A stretch of DNA of 64,000 nucleotides from Dermanyssus gallinae. Lineage: Eukaryota; Arthropoda; Arachnida; Mesostigmata; Dermanyssidae. Location of the stretch: the NCBI GenBank assembly GCA_003439945.1, contig QVRM01006137.1, forward strand, positions 1 to 64,000, written 5' to 3'. A program made the position numbers and the translations under genes. Numbering within the stretch: the first letter of the stretch is position 1; each line of letters starts with the position of its first letter. The notes under the pieces were generated by a model that was given only the letters and a program-made list of their open reading frames with translations, did not search any database and had not been told where the DNA came from. Of the stretch, positions 1 to 16,495 are shown in pieces.

Positions 1-436
1 GCGAGAGAGAGGGGGAGACTGCCGGCTTTACTACCGGCCTGATTACCACCGCAGCAATTAATAATGGAACAGCTACTTAAGATTGCAACGACAAACCTAT
101 AACCACTAACACTGTTAGTGCTACTACGGACTACTACTACTACTACTTCTACTTACTATGACGACTTCTGCTTCTGCGACGGCGACAACAACAAACAACG
201 ACTATTTTCACTGCCGCCGCCACCACCCCCAATAGCTATTATGACGATGATTGATGGTGATGACAATTAGATAATTACCGCACAGTAACCCTGAAGCAAC
301 CCTAAAGTAGCGGCGGCAACGGCGGCGCCAATGACATCAGTACAGAACCAAAGCCACCTTTGGCTCCTACGCAGAAAGCGGCTGTTTGATCGGACAAGCA
401 GCAGAGATGGGAAGGCGGGGAGAGAGAGGAAGGGTA

Positions 437-606
437 GGTGGTAGTCCGAAGAGAGAGAGAGAGGGGTAGTCGAAGAGAGAGAGGGCGGTAGTCGAAGAGA
501 GAGAGGGGGGTAGTCGAAGAGAGAGAGGGGGTAGTCGAAGAGAGAGAGGGGCGGGGGGTAGTCGAAGAGAGAGAGGGGGTTAGTCGAAGAGAGAGAGGGG
601 TAGGAG
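437..606. repeat. GA-rich minisatellite, about 7 units of 21-27 bp
   Basis: Each unit begins GTAGTCGAAGAGAGAGAG and ends in a run of G of variable length. Units follow one another head to tail, with small changes in the G run and one extra C in the first unit. The tract gives a long minus-strand reading frame made only of repeated Ser/Leu/Pro peptides, which I do not regard as a gene. The flanks (1-436 and 607-900) are also low in complexity, with ACT, GGC and CAGA runs. Confidence 0.9.
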
Positions 607-3523
<2,917 letters not shown>

Positions 3524-4357
3524 TTAGTTAGAGAAAACCCTAGGTTTGATAACTTGGCAGAGCAGACGACTATACGAAACTTTTCGAAAGCTCTGTCGTC
3601 GTTTATCCGAATATGAAAAATATTTTTCCTGTTTATAGTGCGAGTCGCTGCCTAGATGCCTAGATTGTGTACCGCGTTGAAGCTCCCGTTCGGCGTTGAA
3701 CCAAACCCATGTTTGCTCGAGGCGACATGAGAGCTGATTGCTGTTCAACGCTCCAGTGAAACGGCTATATGTTAAATAATGGAGATTCTCTCCTCGCTGC
3801 GTCGAACTTTAGTAGACACTAATAAAAACATACGCTTATATATATGTAATGACGTTTCGGAATGTCGATAGCGTTATGTTTGCGGAAAAACTACTAGTTA
3901 AAAACTTCATGACATCGTTGAGCAGACATATTCCTACACTTTCTGGCTGGCGCACAGCTTATAGACATGCTCTTACATTATTTAATTCACTTAATTTGAG
4001 TCAACACAGCAAATGCTTACGCACATCAAATTAGCAATTTTCCCGTCAGTCAACATATAGCCAGGCCGCGCTTTCCTACTAAACATTTACATGTACTTGA
4101 GTGCAATAATTGAATTCGCCAAATGAGACAGTATTAGCCAGAACCCAACACTAATATTGTATGGTGCGTATTTGTAGAAAGAGAAGATTGCTAACATTTA
4201 CGGGTCTGCATTTACAGTTCTAGGTGCTCCGAAAAAAAACGTTAATAATTCAAGGCCTGTCGACTTAAATTTCATCATTCAGAGCGTTAATTGACGTTCA
4301 GGGTAGCTTTGTACGTCGTAGAATACGCAATCTACTTAAAGGTGTCCTTTTGCGTAG

Positions 4358-4407
<50 letters not shown>

Positions 4408-4672
4408 TATATATTGTTTTCCGTGAATAACTAAAGCTCCCTGCAAAAAATCGAGTGTCTTCTGTGTGTGAAATCGCCAAACGATCCAGCGCAGTACTAA
4501 ATCGTTAACGAAAGCTAATTCGAGCATTGTTACTGAGAGTTGTGTCCGTCGAATGAGTGCGATTTCAAACATGCAAGTTTGACGGCAGTTGTAGCGTGCG
4601 TAGTTTTGTAGTAGAACCATTCTGGCATCCCAGCCTACGTCTCGACGATGAATCCGCATTCACTTTGTGTGC

Positions 4673-4844
<172 letters not shown>

Positions 4845-5387
4845 GTGTCTTCTACGCATATTTCCCGTATATGCATATAGATGCGTGCTGCACCCCCATA
4901 CAATCGTGAGTACTGTGGCACTACCGTACGTATATCTGGAGACTTTCCCGCTAGCCGTAGTTATTGTTGTTGTCGTTGTCTAGAGTTGATACTGGCGACC
5001 GCCTTTAACAAACAGACGGCAGAGATTCACCAAGAAGCAACCGGTAGTAGTAGTGGAAGTAGCAGTAGACAGAAAGTGAAGACGCGGCAATAGGACCCTC
5101 GCACGCCACTCCGAGTTCAGCATCACGATGAACAAGAGAAGAAGAAGCCAACGACGACGACGACTATCATCATCAAGACCATGACGGCGACGAACACCAC
5201 AATGATGATGACAATGATGATGATAATGATGATTATGATGGTGATGATGATGATGGTGATGATGATGCCGATGCTGATGTCGCGTGGACGCGTGAATATG
5301 GCGGCCTTGTCTTGCTAGTGATTGACTTTCTGCTCCCCAATCAGGTGTCAATCCAGCTTAACCGATCCAGCAACGCAAAACCCGTCG

Positions 5388-5605
5388 AGCCCGGTGGCGT
5401 GGTGGTGGCTTAAGTCTGCGCCTCGCAACCGGAGGAGACACTAGATAGGTGCAGCGCGGGTTCGAGCCGCCCCACCGTTGCCCCACATTTGTATTAATGG
5501 GGATAGTCCATCTATGTGAAAGCAATGTGAAAAACAGTTCCGTGGACGCTGTTACATCTTGGCTGAGGGACAACAGCCCGAAAACTTTACTAGTATAATA
5601 TATAG
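5388..5605 (+). mobile_element. tRNA-derived SINE, family A, copy 1
   Basis: The head has polymerase III promoter elements: a box A-like stretch around 5401-5425 (GGTGGTGGCTTAAGTCTG) and a box B GGGTTCGAGCC at 5458-5468. A shared body follows, including CACATTTGTATTAATGGGG, a stretch near AAGCAATGTGAAAAACAG, and TTGGCTGAGGG. The same head and body recur in reverse orientation at 40715-40914, well past the tRNA-like part, so this is a SINE family rather than a chance tRNA match. It lies in the kinase intron in the sense opposite to the gene. I cannot say which tRNA it came from. Confidence 0.8.
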
Positions 5606-6583
5606 CAGTAGCACTAGTGGGCTCTGGTCACTTTGTCTGGCCGATTACGCTGGCCATCTATCGGTCTTGTTGCACTTGCTATTCGACTGACTGTGGTAGC
5701 GGCGGCGGCCGCGGCGGCGGTAGCGGCTTCAGAATAGCTGGTTAAAGACGACGAGGCTGCCGACGCTGCCAGGCGACGTTTGAGCGTCATTAATTGTCTG
5801 TCTTCACTAGGCAGCGGCTGCGCTTGTGGCCGCTACCGTGGCCGACATTGACTCAAGTGTTGCACAAAGAAACAAGCACAAACCCGTGTCGTGTCGGCCA
5901 TCTGATTCTCAAACGTCCGCTTCGGCCGCCCGAGTTCGGCAATCAGCCAGCCAGCCGCCAGCAAAGCTCTGCAACTATGTAACGACGACAACGACGACGA
6001 CGACCACGACAAATGAATGACAATGAATCGCCGCGGGCGTCTCGAGCGCCTCTGTAACTATGTAAACGTTCCTTGGGCCATGCTTGTTTCAGACGAATAG
6101 AAGCTGTGACAGGGACGTGCCTGCAGTAACTGGCGATACTGTTTTGCGACATCGATAACGGGATCATCATCATCATTACCATTACCATCACAATCAATCA
6201 TTATCAGTAGCAGCAGCAGCAACAGCAGCTGCCACAGCAGCTGTAGCTGATAGATAACATGATAACGTTGATTGTCGGTACACTATGTGAATATGTGCCG
6301 ATCAACGTACGGTATTATGACTTCGTTTCGTAGGCGGGAACTTTGACTCGGCGTTGATTGAGTTAAGATTTGACAACCCGTTTGACTGAGGGAATCGCAG
6401 TGGTGGTGGATGGCAAAAGTAAGACGGAAGCGCGCGAGAGAGAGAGAGAAAGGGAGAGACTGAAGGAGAGAGATAATATCCACTATAGATACAGATGGCC
6501 TAGTATGTACCTATACTGGAACCAACTGCGTTCGCTCGAAGGCAGAAATCGAACAATTCATTATTTGTCGCCTGAAGTTGTCG

Positions 6584-6617
<34 letters not shown>

Positions 6618-6934
6618 TGCTGTGGTTATATTGTGTGATCACCTCACTCTCTCTCTATCTCTCTCCGGATGATAGTAGTTTAATATCTGGTACGATTCTT
6701 ATGTGACCCCTCGCAGCGGCCCTGCTCTGCTGTTCGCATACGAGCCTAACCGTACAGTGAGGTTTGTCAGGTTTGTTTGTCAAATTTGTTTACTATTGTG
6801 ACCCCCGCAGCCCGTTTACCCCACAGCCCATGACCCCCAGTAAAATTTGTTTATTATCGTGATCCCCACGGCCCTCCCCCACAGCCCGTTACGGTTTCTT
6901 CGTGTGCTGCTACACTGTGTGACCCCAGCCGTAC

Positions 6935-7114
6935 CTGTAGACGATGTTCTTCGAGTGCAGATAGTCGAGCGCAAGCACGATCTCACTCGCATAGAATACG
7001 GCGGCCGAGTTGGAGAATTTGCCCGCGTTGCGTAGATACGTGAACAATTCGCCGCCCGCCACGAATTCGAGCAGCATGTAGAGCGCCTGCTGTGAGTGGT
7101 GCGTCCACAGGAGT
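6935..7114 (-). CDS. PKA-C3/PRKX-type kinase, exon with hinge and helices D-E
   Basis: This exon is 180 bases: one base completing a Lys codon (AA|A), 59 full codons, and two bases of an Arg codon (AG|). The acceptor is TTCTGCCAG and the donor AG|GTACGG. The protein runs from [17 protein letters not shown] (beta-4/5 and hinge) through [12 protein letters not shown] to [12 protein letters not shown], immediately before the catalytic RD in the next exon. The hinge and the Glu of GGELF (which contacts ATP ribose and substrate Arg in PKA) are conserved. LYMLxEF and SYLRN/TYLRN are family hallmarks of PRKX and insect PKA-C3. Both junctions keep frame with the neighbouring exons at 13107-13168 and 3319-3464. 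Confidence 0.93.
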
Positions 7115-7181
7115 CTGGCAGAAGAGTGGGACGGGGAGAAAGGACAACGTTGACAATACAATATTATTATTACTTTACTCT

Positions 7182-7228
<47 letters not shown>

Positions 7229-7250
7229 TTGTGTTAATATTCAAGTATGT

Positions 7251-7317
<67 letters not shown>

Positions 7318-7537
7318 CTTGTATTAATATTCAGGTTTGTATTAATATGTAACAATTTATCCATTGTGTCTTTGCCGGCAATGATACCCTCGCTTGCCGA
7401 ACCACCGTTGCCGAGGTTACTGACATCCACGGGCAGATGATCGCCATTCAAGCGCTTGTTGTTCGAGTGTTTTAGTAATAAAACAACATTGAGTAACGAC
7501 TCATAAAAGCATATAACAACGCAAGGGGTCATCGCCT

Positions 7538-7593
<56 letters not shown>

Positions 7594-8961
7594 TATATTG
7601 CCGTCTGTCCTCCAATCCGTCTGGAATGAGCCGGGGTATGAGAGCTCCCTCTGCCATAGGACACGTATTAAAAGGAAAAAAGAAAAAAATATATATCGGA
7701 TAAATAGAACGCCAGCAAGTATCTCTTATGGCCATCACAGGATGCAGAAGTCACGCTTTATGATAGGCTCACACGAATTAGGGTGATCTCCTCGTACATG
7801 TGGGTTATTGTACATTGGCTCACAGGAAAACATTATTGTCGGCCACTGTTCACGTACACACGTAAATATAAATCGTTGTTAATACAATGGTGCTTCGTTT
7901 CCAAATTGATATCTTTATAGTTTGACGTGAAACCTCACGGTCATAGTTATGCTCCATGGGCTAACATTAGCCCAACACTTTATTTTCTGAGCCGCCTGCA
8001 AGAAACCTGTTGGTGCGGTTTTGTGTGTTACCTCGCATATACCCCCTGTTTGACAAATGCTTACAAATGTTTGACTTCAAAAAATGTTTAAGGGTGTTTA
8101 GAAACAAAAAACAAGAAGCCCATTAATTTATTGCTGCTTACACCAAATAAGCGTTTTGACAGGCTGGCCTATGTGCACGCTAGCTGTTACTAAGGCGGCT
8201 CCTTGTTGTTAGTCCTCATATAACATATTAATATATAACATTTTATTCTATGTTACTCCTCTAACAAAGCCATTCTTAGTTCAGTCGTTACACTGTTGTT
8301 ACTGCGTTGTAATTGTTGCTTCTGTTATTGCTTCTGCGGCTGCTGCTACTGCTGTTGTTGCTATTGTTGTTGGATTCGTAACTGCACTTAAGGTGTCGCT
8401 GTAGTTTTGCTTGTATCGCGTTGCGGCTCGAATTGCCGCTGCGATGAGTTCAATTATTATAATCATTGACTATGTTTGCTGATCTTGTTCCGCTCATCCG
8501 GCATTGTATTTGCCGGTGGCTGCGACTCGATTTGCGCTCCATGCCTGCGACTCAAACAGATTCGTCGGTCGGTCTATGGCTGTTCGCCTGCGCCTTTTGA
8601 GGTGCCGTCCTTGCTCTTGGATTGTGTGTTCTTTTTTTGACACAAAATTGAACGACGCGAATTGCCAACACAAACGCACGGAGCTTGTTGTTGTTGCTGT
8701 CGTTGTTTTGTTGTTGTTGTTGCCGCAAACATACACAATCAGCCAATCAATAAATCAATTTATCGTCCCTATATATTCGATCCTGCCGAATATTTATATA
8801 CTTTATGTATCGCTTCATACTCTCCATCGCAAATGTGCTGGACGAGGCAAATTACACCATTTAGGCGCACCGGCAGAAAACTGTGTAGCAATTGCAATAG
8901 CCTACTTGTCCGCATTTCCGCAGGCCTGCCGTGATGACATTCACCTGTCTGTATATGTATA

Positions 8962-9012
<51 letters not shown>

Positions 9013-12000
9013 CGCTATTTGCACAATTAGCAAACGACTCAATTGACGGCACGCTCTCGTAATACGTGCCGTAATAGACGTTCCAAGCCGACAATAACAA
9101 GCGGCACCAACCAATACCTATCATGCGCAGCCGCTTGATTGGCTGGTTATAGATAGATCATTGGAATACTGGAAAAATTACACAAACTTTCCACTGACTC
9201 TCTTTGATATTAGCTGCGGCAGCGAGACCATTGAAGCGGGCTTGTCCGACAGAATCGCGTGAAGAGAAACATTCACATTCGCACGCTATGACTATTGGTA
9301 AGGAGCCTTTTTATTTCTACGTTTAACTACAAGGCTCCTCCTGTCACCGGCACATGCACGCCGTTCAACGCATGTGGAATTTGCAACTGAATCCCATCAT
9401 TAGACTGGGTAATCGTAGTAGTAGTAGTACGCCGGGAACGGTACGAAATTGACTATATTCAGCGACGATTCAGGACGCTGCCAGTGAGAACATTGGGGCC
9501 AAAGCGGGCTGGGATGTCGGCAGTTCTTATCTGCTGCTGCTTCTCCTTATTCTTCTCATCATCTTCAAACAAGGCCTGCAGATTCAACTTCCGTACTTGG
9601 CTACGGCAGCAGCTTGCACACGGCAAAGCAACCTAATATTTATGCTCAGGCCACGTAAAATAATAATATATATATATATATATATATTTTTTTTTTTTAA
9701 TTTTATTTTTCGTGTGTTATAGATATTATAGCATGCTTTATTCTTGTTTTAAACAAAACTTCTTATGAATTGTGACATAAACTTTAGTCGCTGTCACTCG
9801 AAATATCACAACAAAAATATATATACACATATACAGATACATTTGCATTTGGCTTTTGGAGGTAGACAGCTGGTCACATGTCCGCTATGGCTGCAGTATT
9901 TCCAAGTATAAAAAATCTCTAAAATAACAAGAACAACTGCTGATGACCTTAAGAAGATTAGCTTAAGTTTACGTCGTCTGTGCTTTTGTCCGGTTTGTTT
10001 ACAACAAAATTACTGGTCTGCAAAATTAAGTTTCGTCTATCGGTCCAATGATCACACACTTATAATTACAAAGCAATACAGCTGTAAGTTTGACATGCCA
10101 ATGCGCGCCCACTAAAAAAGCGAATTCGATTCGAATACGATACGACTAACGAACAGATAGTCCGTTTACGAACTTTCCATACGTGCTGCCTTCGGCACAC
10201 GGCTCACGGCTCACCCCAACAGCAACGGGCAAGAGCACGGGCAGAGAGGAATCCTTCACCGCGTCAAAAGGTATAAAAAAGTTTAACCTTAGGAAACAGC
10301 TACCTTGACGTTCTTTCTGCCTGTCATTCTTCGTGTAATGATTGTGGTACTATTATTAAGTCGACTGTCCCTCTTACCACCACCGCCGCCCCCACCGCCC
10401 CCGCCACCCCCGTGTTTGTGAAACTTGCCCGCAAGGTCCAGTTGAAAGTTAGCTCATACGCATAAGCATAAAACGCTTTTGTTAGGCTAGGCGCTCGCAA
10501 CAAAGCCAGCCAGCTAGCCAGCTTGCCGTCGTGAATTGCGCCGCGGTGGCGCTTCTCTCCTGATGCGCATACACCCCCCACAGATACCCCCCGCCGACCC
10601 CCGGACACACACTTGCGTGTCTACACACAAATACATACTAATATATCCGCACACCGAAGCCTCGAGATAGACACAAACCTACAAACCTAGCAACATACGA
10701 CGACCACGACGTCATCATCAGCGTACATTCACTCAATTAGCCTAATGTAACGAACTCTGACGGGCTGACTGAGTCGCTGGCTGGCTGGTGGCTGGCCTGA
10801 TCGAGAAGAAGCTAAGATCGTTGGCCGTTGCTCGCGATTCAACCACCTGCAGTGTGTTTGTTGCAGCGTGCGCACGCCGGAGAATGACGCCCGCATGAGC
10901 AAGCCGTAACGAGAAAGCGGATCGCCGTCATTTCGTCAGACCGCCGATTTGCATTGCTCGCTCGCTCACTCGCGCACCGCAAGCTCAAACGCAAACGCAA
11001 TCCACCTATCTACGTACCTAAGTCTCTAATGTTGCAGCAACCGAGGTCGTTGGCGTCGTTGACGTCGTCGTCGTCGTCGCCGCGGTGGCCGGGCAAGCCA
11101 CGACATACACTGCACCTCACCAGCGCACCGCACCAATCCGTCGAGTGTCGAGGGATGACCGTAGTCCATCCAGCCCGCCTCCGCGTCCGAGGTGGTTGCC
11201 GTCAAACCGCCGCTACAGCTGTTGCTGCTGCAGAATCAACACCAGGCAATGTTATCAGGAGTTGGGCTGATGCTTGATGCGTGATGGGATGGCATGGAGG
11301 TCGCTGGCGATCATCGGCGGTGGCGGCGGCGGCAGCGACGATGAGGCCGGCGATTCCCGACTTCGAGTATGTCGTGTGTCGATCGTCGACGACGACAACA
11401 ATTACGGCGACGACGATGACGGCGACGACGACGATGACGGCAACCACGATGCACTTCGTCGTACCTGTTGTCCTTTCGTGGGGCGGTGCTGCGACACCGC
11501 GACCCGCGACGCGGTGGGTGTCGTGGGGCCCGTAGAGACAACGGGACATTATCCAAATGTTCTTGATCCACTTGGACTCGGACTGCACTGCACCGCGACG
11601 CCGGTCGCTGATTGCGTATAGCAGCCAGTTGCAACCGCAACCAGCTACTATCGCTCTCTGTGTCGGTGTCTCGGTTGCTTGGTCTCTCGCTCGCTCGCAG
11701 GCACGCATGCTTGTCGTCCGAAGGTCACGCAGGCACTGCAGGCAGACGGACAGGCACGTGGCGGACCTAATCGAAATCGTGTCCGCAAAGTGCAGGACAG
11801 CACCATTGGGAACCAGCGTCCGGTGGTGGTGATGGTCGTGGTGGTGGTAGCGATGCTGCTAATATTGTCTATAGATTTGTCGTACCGTTAGTACCGGCGG
11901 CTGTGCCGCATTCTACTTGATGTTGCCGCTGTTGAAACCAAACGACCGAGGCCTATTTGAAGAAGGTGGGGGAGGGAGGGAGGGGGAGAGGGGGTGAGGT

Positions 12001-13106
12001 ATCTTGGGAGGTGTGTGCAGCTTCTACGCTACAACTCCTCCGTCACTTGCTCCAATTGAAGACATCTTGGCATTAGACAACGTATAATTGACGAGTAAAT
12101 GATTTGTGAGCGATGTGATCGTTCTGTCATGATAATTCAGTTGAGATCGCGATTTACATTGAAACTTGATGGCTTAGGTTACATTACAACAATAACAATC
12201 ATGACGACTAGATACTAAAAACGCAGGAGAACGTTAGATAGGAGAACAACGGCAAATGAAGAAATGTGGTCGATACTGAACTTTTAGGGATAGAAGTTGT
12301 CCCGCCTGCGTAAACAACTTGGGAACCTCGGCCAAGTAGACATGAGGTTGACCACGCACGCAATGTATGCATCACGCACTGCTTTTCATCATTTGCATTG
12401 GGTGTATTCGCCGAAACTGCTTTGTCCGTAAAATTGTAGCGCAGAGTCGAATCGATCGCAGACTACAGTCCAATTCGGGTTTGGCATAAAACCAGAAAAA
12501 AGGAAACGATCGTCGAATAGAAGACAAATATTTTCCTAGTTCATAGCGACTTCTCAATGTTTGCTTGGAGCCGACTTCGATTCTGCCTGTTTTTTTTTCA
12601 GGGAATATGCGCGCATCCTTCCGGAACGGCAACAACGTAGACAAAACGTCACTTATCTACTGAAACGTCTAGTCGATTCCACATTTACCTTGAGTCAGAC
12701 AGGTGCACGTCTATACAACCCTATCGTGTTTCTGAATTGAAATTGTATCGTAACGACCAATGTGGTTTGGAAGCGGCACAGCATTCGTAATCTAGCTAGC
12801 TAGATAGGCTGGCGGAAAACGTATTACCTACGTTAGGGTTTAAAGTTATCTATCAAAAAGGAACGGTATGATTACTAAGCACAGGCTGTAGGACAAAAAT
12901 CTTACGTTGAATACGACCAGCAATTCGGTCTGAGTGAACTCACATTAAATCCACATATTTATAGTGGTGAAAACAAGAAAAGCCTTCCTCTAAGAAAAAG
13001 TAGTTTTCTAAACAATTTAAAATAATGTCTTGCTTCCACCAAGAACGTACAGTGGGTAGATAATTCATCGCGCGAGCTACTAAGCGTGGACCTTCTATCA
13101 ACCTAC
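7115..13106 (-). other. Kinase intron, 6.0 kb, no other gene seen
   Basis: Bounded by the donor AA|GTAGGT (right) and the acceptor TTCTGCCAG (left). AT arrays lie at 7191-7227, 7255-7314, 7541-7598, 8964-9010 and 9666-9688. TTG/CTG triplet runs lie at about 8333-8380 and 8684-8735. The part from about 10.2 to 11.9 kb is richer in G+C with GGC, GAC and TCG triplets and gives long overlapping frames on both strands, none with a recognisable domain. I see nothing specific in 11.9-13.1 kb. Confidence 0.75.
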
Positions 13107-13168
13107 TTGATAATGAAAGGATGCTCAATCTGCTGAAGGATGGTCTTCTCGTTGCGTACATGGTCCAC
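13107..13168 (-). CDS. PKA-C3/PRKX-type kinase, short exon with helix C
   Basis: This 62-base exon is too short to stand out by length. It lies between acceptor CGTTTTGCAG and donor AA|GTAGGT on the minus strand. It encodes VDHVRNEKTILQQIEHPFII plus two bases of a Lys codon. The Glu of RNEK is the helix C glutamate that pairs with the ATP-binding lysine, and HPFII is the start of beta-4. It begins in phase 0, following the Gln that ends the exon at 19454-19551, and its last two bases join the A of the exon at 6935-7114 to give Lys. In both junction and sequence it fits between its neighbours exactly. Confidence 0.92.
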
Positions 13169-14084
13169 CTGCAAAACGAACAATAGATTGCACTCTTAGA
13201 CCAAGAAAACGAGTAATTTTGGCCTTTAAGGAACGGTTATGTGTGCGCGCGCGTGTGCGTGTGTGTGTTAAAGCTCTACTCGAAGACAAACTGCATTGTA
13301 AAATATGAGTTTTAAGCGAGCTGTATTTTCTACATATATATATACATATATATATATGTATATATATATATATAAAGAGCAGGAGACTGCCTGCGCGAGA
13401 CAAGCAGTAACAGAAGTGGGACAAGGCGGCTGTCAAGGCGAAAGACATTCGTTTCACTTGATGTACGTATGCACGTTCTCATCTCATTTAAAAACGTACG
13501 TCGTTCCCCGGTTCGACGCCCGCCAAGAAAAAGTTTCCCGCGCCTACACTCTTAGTTCGTAACTTGCGTAAAGTGTCAGAAAGAAAGAACGCGAGAGCGA
13601 GCGAGCGAGAGACAGAGAGAGGGGGAAGGCGAGTGGGAAGCAGAGGGAACGTCTACCCCATTCTTTATGATCTGTGATGGTGACGATGAAACAACGCTAC
13701 AAAACGGGCTACCACCAGGCTTCGCATTAGGGGACGAGATAGTCAACTGCGCGGTCTCTGAACGCGGCCCGCCCTGTATGAACGAGTTTCGGAACTGCGA
13801 GTTCCGGGTGTTCCGGGCCTGAACTTGCAGCCGGCCAACTCATTTCCGTCACTAACGTTTACTTGTTATGACCTACTTGGTGGGCTAATAAATGCTCTGT
13901 GACCTAATAAGCACCGGTATTGCATTGTCTACACGTCGGCTTTGTCTGCGTTTCGCTCTCGCCCCGCAACGGGTAGGCCGGCCGGGGCAAAAGTTTTAGG
14001 TCTTATATTAAACACATCTGCTTCATTCTCTCTCCTCCTTTCTCGTATCTCTCTATCTCTCGCTCTTTCTCTTGCTCTCTCTCC

Positions 14085-14118
<34 letters not shown>

Positions 14119-15534
14119 CGTAGTAAAAGACAGAAGCTCCAGATGCAGAGATCGGGAAGCCGTCACACAGTGGAGTGCACGTTGTGTCAGCTGGGATTCA
14201 GCAAGCTCACAACGAGGTTAGCGCTACGGCCCGAGACACTCACCACCGTCAGAAGGTGGCTAAAAACTGGAAAATGTGGCTGCGTGCTCGAAGGAAGCGA
14301 ATTCGGACGCAGAAAACACGCTATAGCAGAAAGCCCGGCTGGTCTGAGAGACTTCCTAGTCAGTCGCCCGCGAGATGCGGCAGTGCCTCACGATTTCAGA
14401 CAATGCCGACGTCAGTCGATAACCTACAGGCGACGCTGAGCGCTAATCGTTCGGACGCGTTTTTGTCGTCGTCGTTTTTATTGTTGTTGTCGTCGTTGTC
14501 GTTGTTGTTGTTGTTGGTATTGTTGTCGTTGTTGTTGTTGTCGTTGCTTTTGCCCCGTTTAAGGCGAAGAGACGGGTCAACAATTCGGAGGATAATGCCC
14601 CGTCAACGACAAGTATGCACACGGACCCCACAGCACAGGACGCATCGTCCTCATACGTTCGGTTTCGTTTGATGAACGAACAGTCTTGGCCACAATGCGT
14701 GATGCCGCTTTGAGCTACCGCGCAGCATTGCTTCTAACAGCGGTGCACGTTAAACTAGCGACATTTTCTGCGAGCTGAATGAAAACAGCTTCGACCCAGC
14801 CAGGCTGCTAAGACTGTTGTCAGAAGTGACCCTGTCCTGCTAAGTAATCGTATGTTTCAATATTTGTAATGATAGTGAAACATGTACATATTGTATAGCT
14901 ACATCTAAACTTTATGGAGATACTGAAGACAAAACAACATACGTATGTGCATATTGGTGGGTTTCTGTCCACTGTCGAGGTGTTGCTCGTAAAGCGCATA
15001 GATATGGCTTATTAGAGCTTATTTTAGAGTCATTTAATGTAAATGTAATAACAAATAGTATATAGAGGCAGAGCAAGAGATGACATTTTCTTTTGTTTTC
15101 TGTATACGTATACGGCCGAGGGACCAAACGATGAAAATACATGTGTAGCATCGCATTTGCAGATCGGCTTACTACTTCAGATGCATTCAATCAAATTTCA
15201 ACATTTTTTAAAATATCTTTTGGGTTATGAAAGTCAGCTGAAAGCGATTCATAGCAGCCTATTTCGCCGGTTGAATGAAGCGGAAACCTTTCGCTAGTTG
15301 TTCAACACCTCGACGGCAGCTTAGTAATTTTGCGTTCAGTGCAAAGGCTTCAGTCGAAGTAATTGATATTCCACGAAATCCAGGGAAGCGAGCACTTCGT
15401 GCTGCAATTTCGATTCGGCAATGTTGCTATACTGGCATGAAGTAATTTGTCGAAGTGAAGTGTTCGTGCTTATCGCGGACGTTCAACCTCGCAGTTTCAC
15501 CGGCGGACATCTCGCAAGACACGACACGTGACAG

Positions 15535-15565
15535 TAAGGATATCAGCTCTTTGCTGATATCCTTA
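15535..15565. other. Perfect 13-bp hairpin with 5-base loop
   Basis: TAAGGATATCAGC is followed by loop TCTTT and then its exact reverse complement. The stem is uninterrupted. There is no run of T after it that would suggest a terminator, and nothing coding lies beside it. Its role is unknown. Confidence 0.85.
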
Positions 15566-16372
15566 GCAGTCTGAACAAGTCGCAGTTGTCAATTTGGACT
15601 GCTGCTGGGACAACGGCGTATCTCGTCGACAGCCTCTCGGCTAGCAGAACACTACCCGACGCAGGTGAAAGAACATAGGAACGACATCTTCCATCCTCTA
15701 AAACGCGCTTCTTGAGTCTGCCATGATGTCAAACTTGAATCATTTCAGACATTTCGGCCCACGTTGTCAAAACTGTCCACCAGCGGCTTGGAATGACGAC
15801 GACGACAATTCACTGCAACCGAATTATCGAGACATCGTTCTGCAGTGGCAAGACTTTAAGGACACTTCAAACGAAACTGAACATCGTATAGTGCGTAAAA
15901 TCTGTTGAATTTGTGACTCGGTTGAATTTTAAGCGGACTCGGTCGGCGAACCTTCGGCAACCCCTGCTACGACCAACGGGGGCCTGAACGCTTACTTTGC
16001 CTATGAATATTCTCTCTCTCGCCTTTTATGCCGGCTGTTTGTCGACGGCTTCGACTCAGTGTAATGGGTTTATAGTGCAGAATGCCCTTCCTTCAGGATT
16101 GTATTGAGTTTACGGTTGCTTTGAGATCGACTATGTAAGCGAGCGAACCTAAGGGGCCCGGAAAGATCTAGCAAAGTGTACTGTGTGAGCATTAGCCAAC
16201 ACCTCGCCTATTCCCTATCTAAGGTACGCTCTGAGCCGAATTTATTACCCTAGCAGAGTCTTCGCAAGGCGCAGGAGGTCTACAGACAACCAGTGTCCGA
16301 GTTCAACAATAATCTCTAAACAAAAAATTAAGTAGAAACAATTATATATCTATGTGTATGTTTATGTCCGTA

Positions 16373-16376
<4 letters not shown>

Positions 16377-16432
<56 letters not shown>

Positions 16433-16450
16433 AATATAATATATAATATA

Positions 16451-16491
<41 letters not shown>
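16377..16491. repeat. (AT)n array at the 5' edge of the retrotransposon
   Basis: About 115 bp of AT with TAA-type interruptions (ATAATATAATATAATATAT). It stops exactly where recognisable reverse transcriptase coding sequence starts (16492). The coding frame runs back into the array without a stop, so the array marks the 5' truncation point. Confidence 0.9.
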
Positions 16492-16495
<4 letters not shown>

